Notes: generated by a model not told the origin, from the sequence alone. A stretch of 35,563 nt of DNA from a virus (IMGVR_UViG_3300031772_002793:1-35563), one strand, 5' to 3'; shown: positions 8,783-17,238, numbered from the stretch's first letter. Numbers and translations: made by a program.

Positions 8783-9694
8783 ATGTCTTTCAGTTACATG
8801 AAGTTGTCTCGTCGGCAAGTTCGTCCATTATCCTATACAGCAATTGCTAGCGGAGCTTGGAGAACGCAGACTCTAGCCACAGAAGATCACGACTTGTTGG
8901 CAGAGGTTACCTTGTCTTCAAATCAATTCACATTACAGGCTGGCACTTATCGGATCATGTGCTACGCGATAGCAGGATTCAATCCGTCATACGGGCACAG
9001 GGCTAGACTTCAGAATACAACGGACGCAACAACGACTCTTTCTGGAATGAATGGGTACAATAAATATGGGTATTCAGACGATAACAGTCTAATTATGGGA
9101 CAATTCACTATAGCAGCGCAAAAGACATTTGAAATTCAGAATTATGTTAATAGCAATTGTAATGAAGGAGCTGGAGTTGACACCGGAGAAGACTACGTTT
9201 GGTGTATTGTCATTCTGCGCAAAGTGGATCCTGCAGAGGCCTACGCTCTGTACTCTCATGTAGCAACTTCAGGAACTGGTGGCGGAACTCTTACAACAGG
9301 AGCTTGGAGAACAAGTCCGATAACCACCGAAGATTTCGATGTTGGGTCTTATGGCTCTCTTGCTTCTAATCAGATAACGCTGGCTGCTGGGACGTACGAG
9401 ATTTTTGCGAGTAGACCTATAAATAATTATAGTTCAAGTCTAATGTACGGAATCAAAACGAGGTGGCAGAACATTACTGATGCGACTACAACGTTATTGT
9501 CGCAGTCACATAACGATCAGGGATGGGCAGTTGGTCGTATGATCGTTCTAGTAGGGAGGTTCACGATTGCAGCGCAGAAAACCTTTGAATTACAAGCGAG
9601 TGCAGGCGCAACGTACACAACCTATGGGTTTGGTTATCCTATAAGTATTGGAAGTGAAAAATACGCTCAAGTCGAAATCAGAAAGGTAGCATGA
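8783..9694 (+). CDS. Fibre-head protein with duplicated jelly-roll-like domain
   Basis: 303 aa made of two homologous halves (about 1-150 and 151-303). Each has the order GAWRT...T.ED.D, then LSSNQFTLQAGTY or LASNQITLAAGTY, then R.QN.TDATTTL, then a run of FTIAAQKTFE, and ends in I.LRKV or VEIRKV. The S-N-x-x-TL-x-AGTY pattern is typical of C1q/TNF-like or phage jelly-roll tips. No signal peptide or membrane segment is seen. It starts three bases after the 99-aa gene and overlaps nothing. It probably forms a trimeric receptor-binding or decoration head; the exact structure is unknown. Confidence 0.7.
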   Translation: MSFSYMKLSRRQVRPLSYTAIASGAWRTQTLATEDHDLLAEVTLSSNQFTLQAGTYRIMCYAIAGFNPSYGHRARLQNTTDATTTLSGMNGYNKYGYSDDNSLIMGQFTIAAQKTFEIQNYVNSNCNEGAGVDTGEDYVWCIVILRKVDPAEAYALYSHVATSGTGGGTLTTGAWRTSPITTEDFDVGSYGSLASNQITLAAGTYEIFASRPINNYSSSLMYGIKTRWQNITDATTTLLSQSHNDQGWAVGRMIVLVGRFTIAAQKTFELQASAGATYTTYGFGYPISIGSEKYAQVEIRKVA

Positions 9695-9695
9695 T

Positions 9696-10292
9696 ATGAG
9701 TTTCAGTTACTTGAAATACTCCTACGTTGTTTCCGCAGGAACTGACGGAGGGGCTTCTACCAGTGGATCTTGGCAAACAATGCCACTAAATACTGAGGAT
9801 AGCGATACGGGCGGTTACGGATCTTTATCAGCAAATGTCGTTACTTTAGCTGCTGGAGCTTATGTTGCTAGGTTCTACATGGCTCTTAATGATTACTGCG
9901 GATACAATTTGGGCGCGAGCATGCGGCTTTATAACGTGACTGGTTCCGCTACTTTAATTCTTGGACAATCAGGGCAGATGGAGAGTCCAATCTCTGAAGG
10001 ATATTTCTCTATCGGCTCTTCGACAAATGTCAGACTTGACTATTGGTGTTACAGGTCAGTCGCTACCAATGGATTAGGATACAATGCAAACCAGGGAGTT
10101 AACGAAGTGTACGCAATGCTTGAGTTGTGGAGAGAGGAGCCTCCAGCATACGCTGGAGTTCTCAAAGTATACAATGGGGCCTCATGGGTCAAGAAGCCAA
10201 TGAAGGTTTGTGTTGGAGGGTCATTTGTGGCAAAACCGGTAAAAAGGTGGACGGGTTCTGCTTGGAGCGAAATCGACGTGACCGGTGTTTAG
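9696..10292 (+). CDS. Fibre-head protein, single jelly-roll copy plus WTGSAW tail
   Basis: 198 aa. Residues 1-150 are a third copy of the domain in the upstream gene, starting with the same MSFSYLK/MSFSYMK and carrying GSWQT, TEDSDTGGYGSLSANVVTL cut as TEDSDTGGYGSL, and LAAGAYVARF. Residues about 155-198 hold two short repeats, VYNGASWVKKPMKV and VKRWTGSAWSEI, a pattern common at the ends of phage fibre and baseplate proteins. The ATG lies one base after the previous stop, so the genes are almost certainly co-translated. It is likely a paralogue made by tandem duplication. Confidence 0.7.
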   Translation: MSFSYLKYSYVVSAGTDGGASTSGSWQTMPLNTEDSDTGGYGSLSANVVTLAAGAYVARFYMALNDYCGYNLGASMRLYNVTGSATLILGQSGQMESPISEGYFSIGSSTNVRLDYWCYRSVATNGLGYNANQGVNEVYAMLELWREEPPAYAGVLKVYNGASWVKKPMKVCVGGSFVAKPVKRWTGSAWSEIDVTGV

Positions 10293-10303
10293 TTGAATGA
10301 CTG

Positions 10304-11872
10304 ATGGTTGCTGAGATCGACTTTTCTGCAGGGCCGCAGGGATGGCAGGGGCTGGATGGAGTCCAGGGGGACCTGGGCGTTCAAGGATTCCAGGGAGTTG
10401 GAGTCCAAGGGATCCAAGGAGTACAGGGTGACTTAGGAAATCAAGGGTTTCAAGGAACAAACCCAGGCCCCGTAGGTCCGCAGGGCTTTCAGGGAGAGTT
10501 AGGGAATCAAGGGTATCAAGGATCGCAGTCATTACAAGGGCCGCAAGGAGTTCAAGGCATCCAGGGAATTCTAGGGATTCAAGGAAACCAAGGTTCTCAA
10601 AGCATACAGGGACCTCAAGGGCTTGTTGGTGATATAGGATTTCAAGGGAGACAGGGAAGGCAAGGAGTTTTAGGACTTCAAGGAATTCTTGGATATCAAG
10701 GAGTCCAGGGGCTACTTGGATGGCAAGGGTATCAAGGCATCCAAGGGATTCGGGGTTTCCAAGGTGCTCTAGGGATCCAGGGCCTTCAAGGAGTGCAGGG
10801 TCTCATAGGAATTCAAGGCCTTATAGGATTACAGGGAGTTCGAGGTTTCCAGGGAGTTCAAGGTTGGCAAGGAATATTAGGATTACAGGGGATTCAGGGT
10901 CTCTTAGGGGTTCAGGGGGTCCGGGGCATTCAAGGAATTCAAGGGGTCCAAGGGAGTCAGGGCCTCAGGGGTTATCAGGGAGTTCAAGGGGTGCAGGGGT
11001 GGCAAGGAGTTATAGGAATACAGGGGTTTCAAGGTCCGCAGGGGCTAATTGGTTATCAAGGGGTTCAAGGGCGTCAAGGGGAACAGGGGCTTCAGGGAAT
11101 TCAAGGGGTCCAAGGTTTACGTGGACTACAAGGCGATCGTGGTTTCCAAGGGATTCAAGGAGTTCAAGGATATCAGGGCGTCCAAGGTAATCAAGGAGTT
11201 CAAGGGGCCCAAGGCTTCCGTGGGTTCCAAAGCGATCTACAAGGCACCCAGGGTAATCAAGGGTTCCAGGGTCGGCAAGGCTTTGTCGGCGAACAAGGAG
11301 TTCAGGGGGATCAAGGATGGCAGGGCTATCAAGGTTGGCAGGGGCCTAGAGGTCGCCAAGGATATCAAGGGCATCGTGGATTATCCGGAACAGAGGGATC
11401 TCAGGGGGCTCAAGGGTTCCAAGGAATAGGACTAGACGGACCTCAGGGGAATACTGGTGTTCAAGGAGATTATGGGAATCAGGGAGATGCAGGGACTCAA
11501 GGCTGGCAAGGCTTAATTGGCCCACAGACCGATGTTTACACTCTTTCAGGAGGAAGAAACAACCCTAACGTTACTAATTCGTATCTAAATTCAGATGAAA
11601 CGCCAACAAATATCACTCCCATGGTCTTGCCTACAAATGCCACTTTAGTTGCCATGTCTATTGCTTCGAATGGACCTGTGACCTGGACGGCTCAGGTTAG
11701 AGTCGGAAACGTTCTTGTCCCCGGAGCTTCATTAGCTTCTGGAGGGCTAGCTAAAGCGTATTCTTCTGCATATAACATTGATTTTAGTGCTGGTGATGGG
11801 GTACAATTGTATTGTAGCGGATCGACGATTAACCGACCCAGAGCCATACTCTGGTTCAAGAAGAGGAGATAA
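10304..11872 (+). CDS. Collagen-like fibre protein C (522 aa)
   Basis: A nine-residue lead (MVAEIDFSA) passes directly into about 400 residues of Gly-X-Gln triplets. These are richer in Ile, Leu and Val at X (GIQ, GVQ, GLL) than in fibre A, and there is no NGDVY module. Triplet faults occur at QSLQG, QSIQG and FQSDLQG, where Gly is replaced by Ser or the phase slips. The last 115 residues form a tip (LVAMSIAS..VTWTAQVRVGN.LVPGASLASGG.AKAY) homologous to the tip of fibre D. The ribosome binding site is poor, so translation probably depends on coupling with the previous gene. Confidence 0.85.
   Translation: MVAEIDFSAGPQGWQGLDGVQGDLGVQGFQGVGVQGIQGVQGDLGNQGFQGTNPGPVGPQGFQGELGNQGYQGSQSLQGPQGVQGIQGILGIQGNQGSQSIQGPQGLVGDIGFQGRQGRQGVLGLQGILGYQGVQGLLGWQGYQGIQGIRGFQGALGIQGLQGVQGLIGIQGLIGLQGVRGFQGVQGWQGILGLQGIQGLLGVQGVRGIQGIQGVQGSQGLRGYQGVQGVQGWQGVIGIQGFQGPQGLIGYQGVQGRQGEQGLQGIQGVQGLRGLQGDRGFQGIQGVQGYQGVQGNQGVQGAQGFRGFQSDLQGTQGNQGFQGRQGFVGEQGVQGDQGWQGYQGWQGPRGRQGYQGHRGLSGTEGSQGAQGFQGIGLDGPQGNTGVQGDYGNQGDAGTQGWQGLIGPQTDVYTLSGGRNNPNVTNSYLNSDETPTNITPMVLPTNATLVAMSIASNGPVTWTAQVRVGNVLVPGASLASGGLAKAYSSAYNIDFSAGDGVQLYCSGSTINRPRAILWFKKRR
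10331..11525 (+). repeat. Gly-X-Gln collagen block, fibre C
   Basis: About 398 residues of triplets with three faults (QGSQSLQG, QGSQSIQG and GFQSDLQG). Confidence 0.9.
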
Positions 11873-11875
11873 ACC

Positions 11876-13951
11876 ATGCAGATTCTACTGACCACCACTG
11901 GAACTTCATCCCCGGTAGTTTTTCCGGATTTGAATGGTCGAGAATTTACGCACCCGATCGTAGCCTACGATCTTCTTCTCGAGTTTACACAAGATGAATT
12001 GAGAGCATCTGCAGACCTTCAGACAGAGGTTACTGCAGCAACCATAACACTCAAAGACGAAAATGGCATAGCTATTACAAATGTAGCGGCCTCCTTTAGA
12101 ACAGTAGCGCCCTATCAAGCAGACTATGCTATGTGGAATGCTTCGAAACTAGGCGGAGCCCAATTAAACATTGGGAATCAAGGGCCAGGCAGATTCTTGA
12201 TGTTCAATGCTAGTAATGAAGTTGAGTACGTCGATTATGGTCCACAAGGAGTTCAGGGTTATCAAGGCACTGCTGGCAATCAGGGATATCAAGGGATCGC
12301 TGGAACGCAGGGCAACCAAGGCTGGCAGGGCATTGATGGTGTTGACGGCACTCAAGGGAACCAGGGGTGGCAGGGATTAGACGGGACGCAAGGGAATCAA
12401 GGTTTCCAGGGGCTCAGAGGTTTCCAAGGATTCCAAGGTTGGCAAGGTCTTGAAGGGGTTCAGGGCCCTCAAGGAGACATTGGGTTCCAGGGAGCTCAGG
12501 GATTCCAAGGAGACCTTGGATCTGATGGAACCCAAGGTTTCCAAGGTATCATGGGGATCCAGGGAGTTCAAGGCATACAAGGATTTAGGGGATTCCAGGG
12601 AAATCAAGGATTCCAGGGAGATCTTGGATTCCAGGGACTCGAAGGACTCCAGGGGAGCCAGGGATTCCAGGGAGACATTGGGTTCCAGGGAGCACAAGGA
12701 TTCCAAGGCCTCGCAGGATACCAAGGCTTCCAAGGTTGGCAGGGAATAGACGGGACGCAGGGCAATCAGGGTATCATAGGGTTCCAGGGTTGGCAGGGTG
12801 GCGCTGCGAACGTAATGGTATTCAAAGGAAATATTACTCAGAATAGTGATTTCCCAGCAAGCCCAGCTAATGGAGATGTCTATCACGTTACAGCATCAGT
12901 CACTGACCCATATCACAGCAGTCAATCCTTTGTAGCGAATGACGAAATTGTCTTCTCCTCAACAGATAACGATTGGGTTCTCTTAGGTAATAACATTGTT
13001 GGTCCACAGGGTTGGCAAGGACCACGAGGATACCAGGGAGCGCAAGGTTGGCAGGGGATAGAAGGGACCCAAGGGTATCAGGGTGACGTCGGATTCCAGG
13101 GGGCCCAAGGTTTCCAAGGGCTTGTAGGTTTCCAAGGGAATCAAGGGAATCAAGGGGTCCAAGGTCTAATCGGTTATCAGGGGAATCAGGGCTTCCAGGG
13201 AGAGATGGGTCCGCAAGGAGACTGGGGATTCCAAGGAAATCAAGGCTTCCAAGGACTAGAGGGAACAGGCACTCAGGGATCCCAAGGTCTTAGGGGCTTT
13301 CAAGGGTTCCAGGGCTGGCAGGGGATAGACGGGTCACAAGGAGCTCAGGGAGACATAGGGTATCAAGGTAATCAAGGATTTCAGGGGTGGCAGGGATGGC
13401 AAGGCATTGATGGTTCGCAAGGGAACCAGGGGCTTCGTGGATATCAAGGAGTCCAAGGCTATCAAGGCTGGCAGGGCCTAGAGGGCGTTCAAGGCGCACA
13501 AGGGGACATTGGTTTCCAGGGAGCGCAAGGATATCAAGGCTGGCAGGGAATTGGTGGAGTACAAGGAACCCAAGGGGTCCAAGGAACCCAAGGGTTCCAA
13601 GGCCTTGAATCGAATGACTATTTCTTGGTGCAGGCGTCACGCGACCAATATACAGTGAACAATACATACCTTGACTTCGGATCGGTAGCATCGAATAACT
13701 CTCCGTTGGTGCTGCCTTTCAACACTACGCTAGTTGCAATGTCACTCTCGACGTCAGTGGCTATAGTCTGGACAGCAGAAGTTAGATTAAACGGAGTTCT
13801 CGTAGTTGGGGCAACGCTTGCGTCAGGGGGTGCTGCAAAGGCATTCGCCACTGGGTATGCAATAAACTTCAATGCCAATGACGGTATCCAGGTTTACTCG
13901 AATAGCTTGTCCAGATACCCGAACGTTGGATTGTGGTTCAAGCGGAGGTAG
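11876..13951 (+). CDS. Collagen-like fibre protein D (691 aa)
   Basis: Residues 1-120 are a globular domain (MQILLTTTGTSSPVV, DLNGREFTHP, YDLLLEFTQDEL, ITLKDENG) nearly repeated as the separate gene at 13953. Collagen triplets follow (about 121-309), then one NGDVY module (311-376), then triplets (377-576). The tip (577-691) is homologous to that of fibre C and ends in LWFKRR, as fibre C ends in LWFKKRR. The ATG is three bases after the fibre C stop, with AGGAGA upstream. The architecture is anchor, shaft, knob, shaft and tip, which suggests a trimeric fibre with parts shared among fibres. Confidence 0.85.
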   Translation: MQILLTTTGTSSPVVFPDLNGREFTHPIVAYDLLLEFTQDELRASADLQTEVTAATITLKDENGIAITNVAASFRTVAPYQADYAMWNASKLGGAQLNIGNQGPGRFLMFNASNEVEYVDYGPQGVQGYQGTAGNQGYQGIAGTQGNQGWQGIDGVDGTQGNQGWQGLDGTQGNQGFQGLRGFQGFQGWQGLEGVQGPQGDIGFQGAQGFQGDLGSDGTQGFQGIMGIQGVQGIQGFRGFQGNQGFQGDLGFQGLEGLQGSQGFQGDIGFQGAQGFQGLAGYQGFQGWQGIDGTQGNQGIIGFQGWQGGAANVMVFKGNITQNSDFPASPANGDVYHVTASVTDPYHSSQSFVANDEIVFSSTDNDWVLLGNNIVGPQGWQGPRGYQGAQGWQGIEGTQGYQGDVGFQGAQGFQGLVGFQGNQGNQGVQGLIGYQGNQGFQGEMGPQGDWGFQGNQGFQGLEGTGTQGSQGLRGFQGFQGWQGIDGSQGAQGDIGYQGNQGFQGWQGWQGIDGSQGNQGLRGYQGVQGYQGWQGLEGVQGAQGDIGFQGAQGYQGWQGIGGVQGTQGVQGTQGFQGLESNDYFLVQASRDQYTVNNTYLDFGSVASNNSPLVLPFNTTLVAMSLSTSVAIVWTAEVRLNGVLVVGATLASGGAAKAFATGYAINFNANDGIQVYSNSLSRYPNVGLWFKRR
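12239..12802 (+). repeat. Gly-X-Gln collagen block, fibre D part 1
   Basis: About 188 residues, Phe-rich at X ([18 protein letters not shown]). Confidence 0.9.
12806..13003 (+). repeat. 66-aa interruption module, copy 4
   Basis: SPANGDVYHV, VTDPYHSSQSF and NDWVLLGNN match copies 1 and 3 closely. Confidence 0.85.
13004..13606 (+). repeat. Gly-X-Gln collagen block, fibre D part 2
   Basis: About 200 residues. One GTGTQG slip lies in the middle. Confidence 0.9.
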
Positions 13952-13952
13952 C

Positions 13953-14243
13953 ATGAAGGTTCTGCTGACGACGACGGGAGCGCTGAGCCCAGTGGACATC
14001 GAAGACCTGAATGGCGTCTCGTTCACGCATCCGACCTCTGAGTTTGATCTCTTGTTAGAGTTCACGCTAGAGGAACTCTATGAATCGATAGATCTGTTTG
14101 CAAGAATAGATGATGGATCCATAACACTCAAAGACAATCTGGGTCGCTTTATCACAACCGATTCCCAACTTTCTAGTGTGTCAGATTCTTATGTCGGGGG
14201 AGCTTCCGGAATTTCTGACCAGTTAATGTTACTGGGAGGATAA
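13953..14243 (+). CDS. Stand-alone copy of the fibre D N-terminal domain (96 aa)
   Basis: The ATG at 13953, preceded by GCGGAGGT, is the likely start: from here the protein aligns with the start of fibre D (MKVLLTTTGALSPV against MQILLTTTGTSSPV). A longer open frame upstream would overlap fibre D in another frame and lacks such support. Shared motifs are DLNGVSFTHP, DLLLEFTLEELYES and ITLKDNLGRFIT. It has no collagen repeat. It may be a free adaptor that binds the same virion site as the fibre anchor, or a relic of a split fibre. The family is unknown to me. Confidence 0.8.
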   Translation: MKVLLTTTGALSPVDIEDLNGVSFTHPTSEFDLLLEFTLEELYESIDLFARIDDGSITLKDNLGRFITTDSQLSSVSDSYVGGASGISDQLMLLGG

Positions 14244-14244
14244 C

Positions 14245-14565
14245 ATGGCTAGGAAGATACTCGGACAAGCTGCTCCCAATGCGACTACAGAAACTACTCT
14301 ATACACGGTGCCTGTTACCAAACAAGCCACAGTAAGTTCCCTGGTGATTTGCAACAGAGGAGGGACAGAGACTTCCTTTAGGATCAGTTGCAGTGTTGCA
14401 GGAGCTGGGATAAACAATAAGGATTATCTATACTTTGATCTGGCTATTGGGGGAGGAGACACATTCATTGCTACGATAGGGGGGACCCTAGCTGCCACGG
14501 ATGTTATTCGGGTCTACGCTGGGAACGCTAGCCTATCGTTCACAGCGTTTGGAGATGAAAGCTAG
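14245..14565 (+). CDS. Small beta-rich virion protein (106 aa)
   Basis: The sequence begins MARKILGQAAPNATTETTLYTVP, here cut to MARKILGQAAPNATTETTLY, and continues with VSSLVICNRGG, DLAIGGGDTF, LAATDVIRVYAG and SFTAFGDES. The order G-Q-P-A-T-T-LYTVP, then V-CN-GG, then L-ATDVI-VYA is one I associate with small uncharacterised tail or fibre-associated beta-sandwich proteins of aquatic phages. That is memory, not a search. The GGGAGGA binding site lies four bases before the ATG, and the gene starts one base after the previous stop. Confidence 0.7.
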   Translation: MARKILGQAAPNATTETTLYTVPVTKQATVSSLVICNRGGTETSFRISCSVAGAGINNKDYLYFDLAIGGGDTFIATIGGTLAATDVIRVYAGNASLSFTAFGDES

Positions 14566-14574
14566 GAGGAGCTC

Positions 14575-15408
14575 ATGTCTCAAGGTTTTGCCCTAGGTTT
14601 AAGAGGAAATCAAGGAAGCGCAGGGCCACAAGGCTCTGTAGGTTTCCAAGGTAATCAGGGAAATCAAGGAGTTGTTGGATTTCAAGGGATTCAAGGGATA
14701 CAGGGTTCTCAGGGTTGGCAAGGGTTAATAGGTCCCCAGGGTAATCAGGGGTGGCAAGGATTCTTTGGAGCACAAGGGAATCAAGGGAACCAAGGAACTT
14801 ACGGGACCCAAGGTTGGCAGGGAACAAACCCTGGGCCTGCGGGTCCTCAGGGTTGGCAAGGAAATATGGGAGCACAGGGATCTCAGGGTTTGCAAGGATA
14901 TCAGGGCTGGCAAGGGTTGGTAGGCCTCCAAGGTAATCAAGGATTCCAAGGGCTCGTAGGTTTGCAAGGCAATCAAGGGTGGCAAGGCTGGCAAGGAGTT
15001 CAAGGAGTTCAAGGCTACCAGGGGAACCAAGGAATCATAGGGGCCCAAGGAACTGTTGCATATCAACAGGTAACCGCCACTGCCTCTACCACTACAACGT
15101 CAGCGAGTGACGTTCAAGTAGACAGCATGGTAATGACTCCTGCTTCTGGAACTTACATGGTTTGGTTCGCAACTTCCATGAGCAGTTCTAGCAACACTGC
15201 ATTCATATATCCTTCGATTTACTCAGCGGGAGCGCAAGTAGCCCCCTCAGAGTTAACCCTTAAACCAACCAACTCTTTGACTATAGGAGCAACCTGTGTT
15301 GCAATAGTCACTGTTAATGGAGCGCAGACGATACAGGGGATGTGGAGGACAACGGTAGGAACTGCAACCGCTTACCAAAGGACGCTGATGATCCTGAAGG
15401 TAGCATAG
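14575..15408 (+). CDS. Collagen-like fibre protein E (277 aa)
   Basis: The shortest of the five. After ten residues (MSQGFALGLR) come about 150 residues of Gly-X-Gln triplets. The last 117 residues are a beta-rich tip with DSMVMTPASGTYMVWFATS and LMILKVA, a pattern like C1q/TNF-type jelly rolls. There is no interruption module. A TAGGAGGAG binding site precedes the ATG. It may be a short decoration fibre or a minor fibre of the same spike system. Confidence 0.8.
   Translation: MSQGFALGLRGNQGSAGPQGSVGFQGNQGNQGVVGFQGIQGIQGSQGWQGLIGPQGNQGWQGFFGAQGNQGNQGTYGTQGWQGTNPGPAGPQGWQGNMGAQGSQGLQGYQGWQGLVGLQGNQGFQGLVGLQGNQGWQGWQGVQGVQGYQGNQGIIGAQGTVAYQQVTATASTTTTSASDVQVDSMVMTPASGTYMVWFATSMSSSSNTAFIYPSIYSAGAQVAPSELTLKPTNSLTIGATCVAIVTVNGAQTIQGMWRTTVGTATAYQRTLMILKVA
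14602..15055 (+). repeat. Gly-X-Gln collagen block, fibre E
   Basis: About 151 residues, with GNQ and GWQ dominant and a small non-Gln part (TNPGPAGPQG) also present in fibres A and C. Confidence 0.9.
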
Positions 15409-15419
15409 GAGAACAACGC

Positions 15420-17165
15420 ATGCAAAGCAGAACTTACACAGACAAGACTTCAACTCCTGCAAAACTGAGCGGAGAACTCGTTGCTGCAGGAATTGCCTTA
15501 GGGTCCAGATTCTTTGGCATTTCATATTCTGGAGGCAATAATATAACCACTGTGCATGTTGCCGATGATATATCTGGACCAGAAGGAACGACAATAGACA
15601 ATACAGTGGCGGCTCACGTAGCTCAGACGCTTGATGATGCCAAGGCTTCTCGGAAATCGTATCTGCAGAATGAAGGAGACAGGATAGTTGCAGATCAATA
15701 TCCAGAAGGACAGCAAACTCAACTTCAGGCTATGTATTCTGATGCGCTGAGATACAGACCATTAAGGGTAAACTATATCCAACCTTGGAAGGCCTGGTTG
15801 GTTGAGGTTTCAACTGAAGTTGATAACAAAAAAGATGATGTTGATGAAGCCGCAACGATCCCCGACGTAAATGCTATCGAGCTAGATGCAGATACACTTA
15901 TTAATAATGACCCTAAAATTACAGTAAGCGCAGCTTTGGCAATTACAGACTCGATGAGTCTCGAGGACTTTCTTGATGAGAATGCTCAAGTTACTGATGT
16001 TCCATCGGGTGCTCAAGGGCCATTTTATCTAATGCAAGAACTCTTAATGAGAGAGGATCTCTACGGAGATACAGAGAACCCCTTGCATGTCCCCGGAAGG
16101 ATACAACCTATTTTGGGAGTTCAGGGCTGGGCAGTAGATCATGCTAGTCGTATTCTTAATATCGAGACAATTCATGGCAAACTTGGATGGCACAATCAAC
16201 AGGTTCTTCAGGCTACATACGTCAGGCCCAAAGACCTTTTGATCTACTATGGGTGGATCAATTCCTTTAACTCGGCTCAGAATGGATGGGTGAATGAGAA
16301 AGTGGCGCAGGATATGGCAAAATATGGAGTGATTGTATTTGGAGACGGGGTCCAAGACCCAACTCATGGAGACTACGCTAATACCTCGATCGTCATTCCC
16401 AGAATCAAAGCGCTTAATCCGAACGCGTTGATCTTTGGATATGTGGACGCTACCGCAGTAATCGGTACGTTCCAGACCAAGGCAACCCAATGGAATACAT
16501 TGGGAGTGCATGGGATTATGATGGACAAGTGCGGATACGATTTTGGGTTGAATAGAGCCGATTTCAATACACGAGTTGATTACGTTCATGGTCTATCTGT
16601 AGCCAAGAAAGTTTTTTCGAACGCTTGGAATACAGACCATGTTCTAGGCACAGCCAACGATGCGTCCTATCCAAATAGCACATGGAATTCAGGGTTGGTA
16701 GCTTCAAAGTTAAATACTGATGACTGGATCATGCTAGAGAGTTTGGTTGTCAATACTACTGCCTATTCCGGAAACGCTGGGTATGCTTCGAAGTCAGATT
16801 GGTACGCTAGGATATCAAAAGCCGTAACCCTTCGAGCAACTTATGGGGTTAACTTTGCGTCCGTGGGGATAATTAATGACGACAATGTCAATGGTTTAAC
16901 ATTGTTTAACTTCTCCATTGTTTCGGCCATAATGGGAAGCCTTGAGGCGAATGGGACGTCAGATACAAGTTACGGAGCCAGTTCAGCCAACACCAAAATG
17001 TGGACCCGACCAGACACAACAGCTATGGGATCCGTATGGAATCTATCCCCCTCAATTCAGGTTGACTCAGGAGACGCGGACGTGTATAATAGGTATGTGG
17101 ACATGGCCAAGCTAAGCTTAGACTTCTCGTCTGCGGCTCAGGCGAGTAGCATAACAAAGTGGTAG
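15420..17165 (+). CDS. Virion protein with probable TIM-barrel glycoside-hydrolase-like domain
   Basis: I chose the ATG at 15420 because AGGAGA lies seven bases upstream; the same frame is open 26 codons further but overlaps fibre E. The protein has 581 aa. The N-terminal part (1-265) includes a short virion-type domain and a helical stretch (ASRKSYLQNEGDRIV, YSDALRYRPLRVNYI). From about 273 a barrel-like order appears: LLIYYGW, VIVFGDGVQDP, PNALIFGYVDATA, WNTLGVHGIMMDKCGYDF, VFSNAWN, DDWIMLESL and FASVGIINDD. This recalls the spherulin-4/GH114 (endo-galactosaminidase-like) group, in which an aspartate after GI follows a GY-x-T/D strand. A depolymerase acting on host polysaccharide is plausible. 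The family assignment is by eye. Confidence 0.6.
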   Translation: MQSRTYTDKTSTPAKLSGELVAAGIALGSRFFGISYSGGNNITTVHVADDISGPEGTTIDNTVAAHVAQTLDDAKASRKSYLQNEGDRIVADQYPEGQQTQLQAMYSDALRYRPLRVNYIQPWKAWLVEVSTEVDNKKDDVDEAATIPDVNAIELDADTLINNDPKITVSAALAITDSMSLEDFLDENAQVTDVPSGAQGPFYLMQELLMREDLYGDTENPLHVPGRIQPILGVQGWAVDHASRILNIETIHGKLGWHNQQVLQATYVRPKDLLIYYGWINSFNSAQNGWVNEKVAQDMAKYGVIVFGDGVQDPTHGDYANTSIVIPRIKALNPNALIFGYVDATAVIGTFQTKATQWNTLGVHGIMMDKCGYDFGLNRADFNTRVDYVHGLSVAKKVFSNAWNTDHVLGTANDASYPNSTWNSGLVASKLNTDDWIMLESLVVNTTAYSGNAGYASKSDWYARISKAVTLRATYGVNFASVGIINDDNVNGLTLFNFSIVSAIMGSLEANGTSDTSYGASSANTKMWTRPDTTAMGSVWNLSPSIQVDSGDADVYNRYVDMAKLSLDFSSAAQASSITKW

Positions 17166-17187
17166 GAAATGAGACTCCGAACTAGAA

Positions 17188-17208
17188 GCGTTTTACGTTG
17201 TTAAACGC
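17188..17208 (+). promoter_or_regulatory. Hairpin just before promoter
   Basis: GCGTTTTAC and GTTAAACGC pair with one mismatch around a three-base loop, two bases before the -35 box. There is no T-run, so it is more like an operator or a weak 3' end for the upstream operon than a terminator. Confidence 0.35.
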
Positions 17209-17210
17209 CC

Positions 17211-17238
17211 TTGACATGTCCTCGTAACCAAGTATAAT
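17211..17238 (+). promoter_or_regulatory. Sigma70-type promoter for the glycosyltransferase gene
   Basis: TTGACA (17211-17216) and TATAAT (17233-17238) are both perfect consensus boxes with a 16-base spacer. Transcription should begin near 17245. It lies in the 101-base gap between the TIM-barrel gene and the giant glycosyltransferase gene, so the latter can be expressed apart from the fibre operon, probably by the unmodified host polymerase. Confidence 0.85.

Noticed and set aside
15342-15419. 26-codon N-terminal extension of the TIM-barrel protein
   Set aside because: It overlaps the end of fibre E in another frame and has no binding site. The ATG at 15420 has AGGAGA seven bases upstream.
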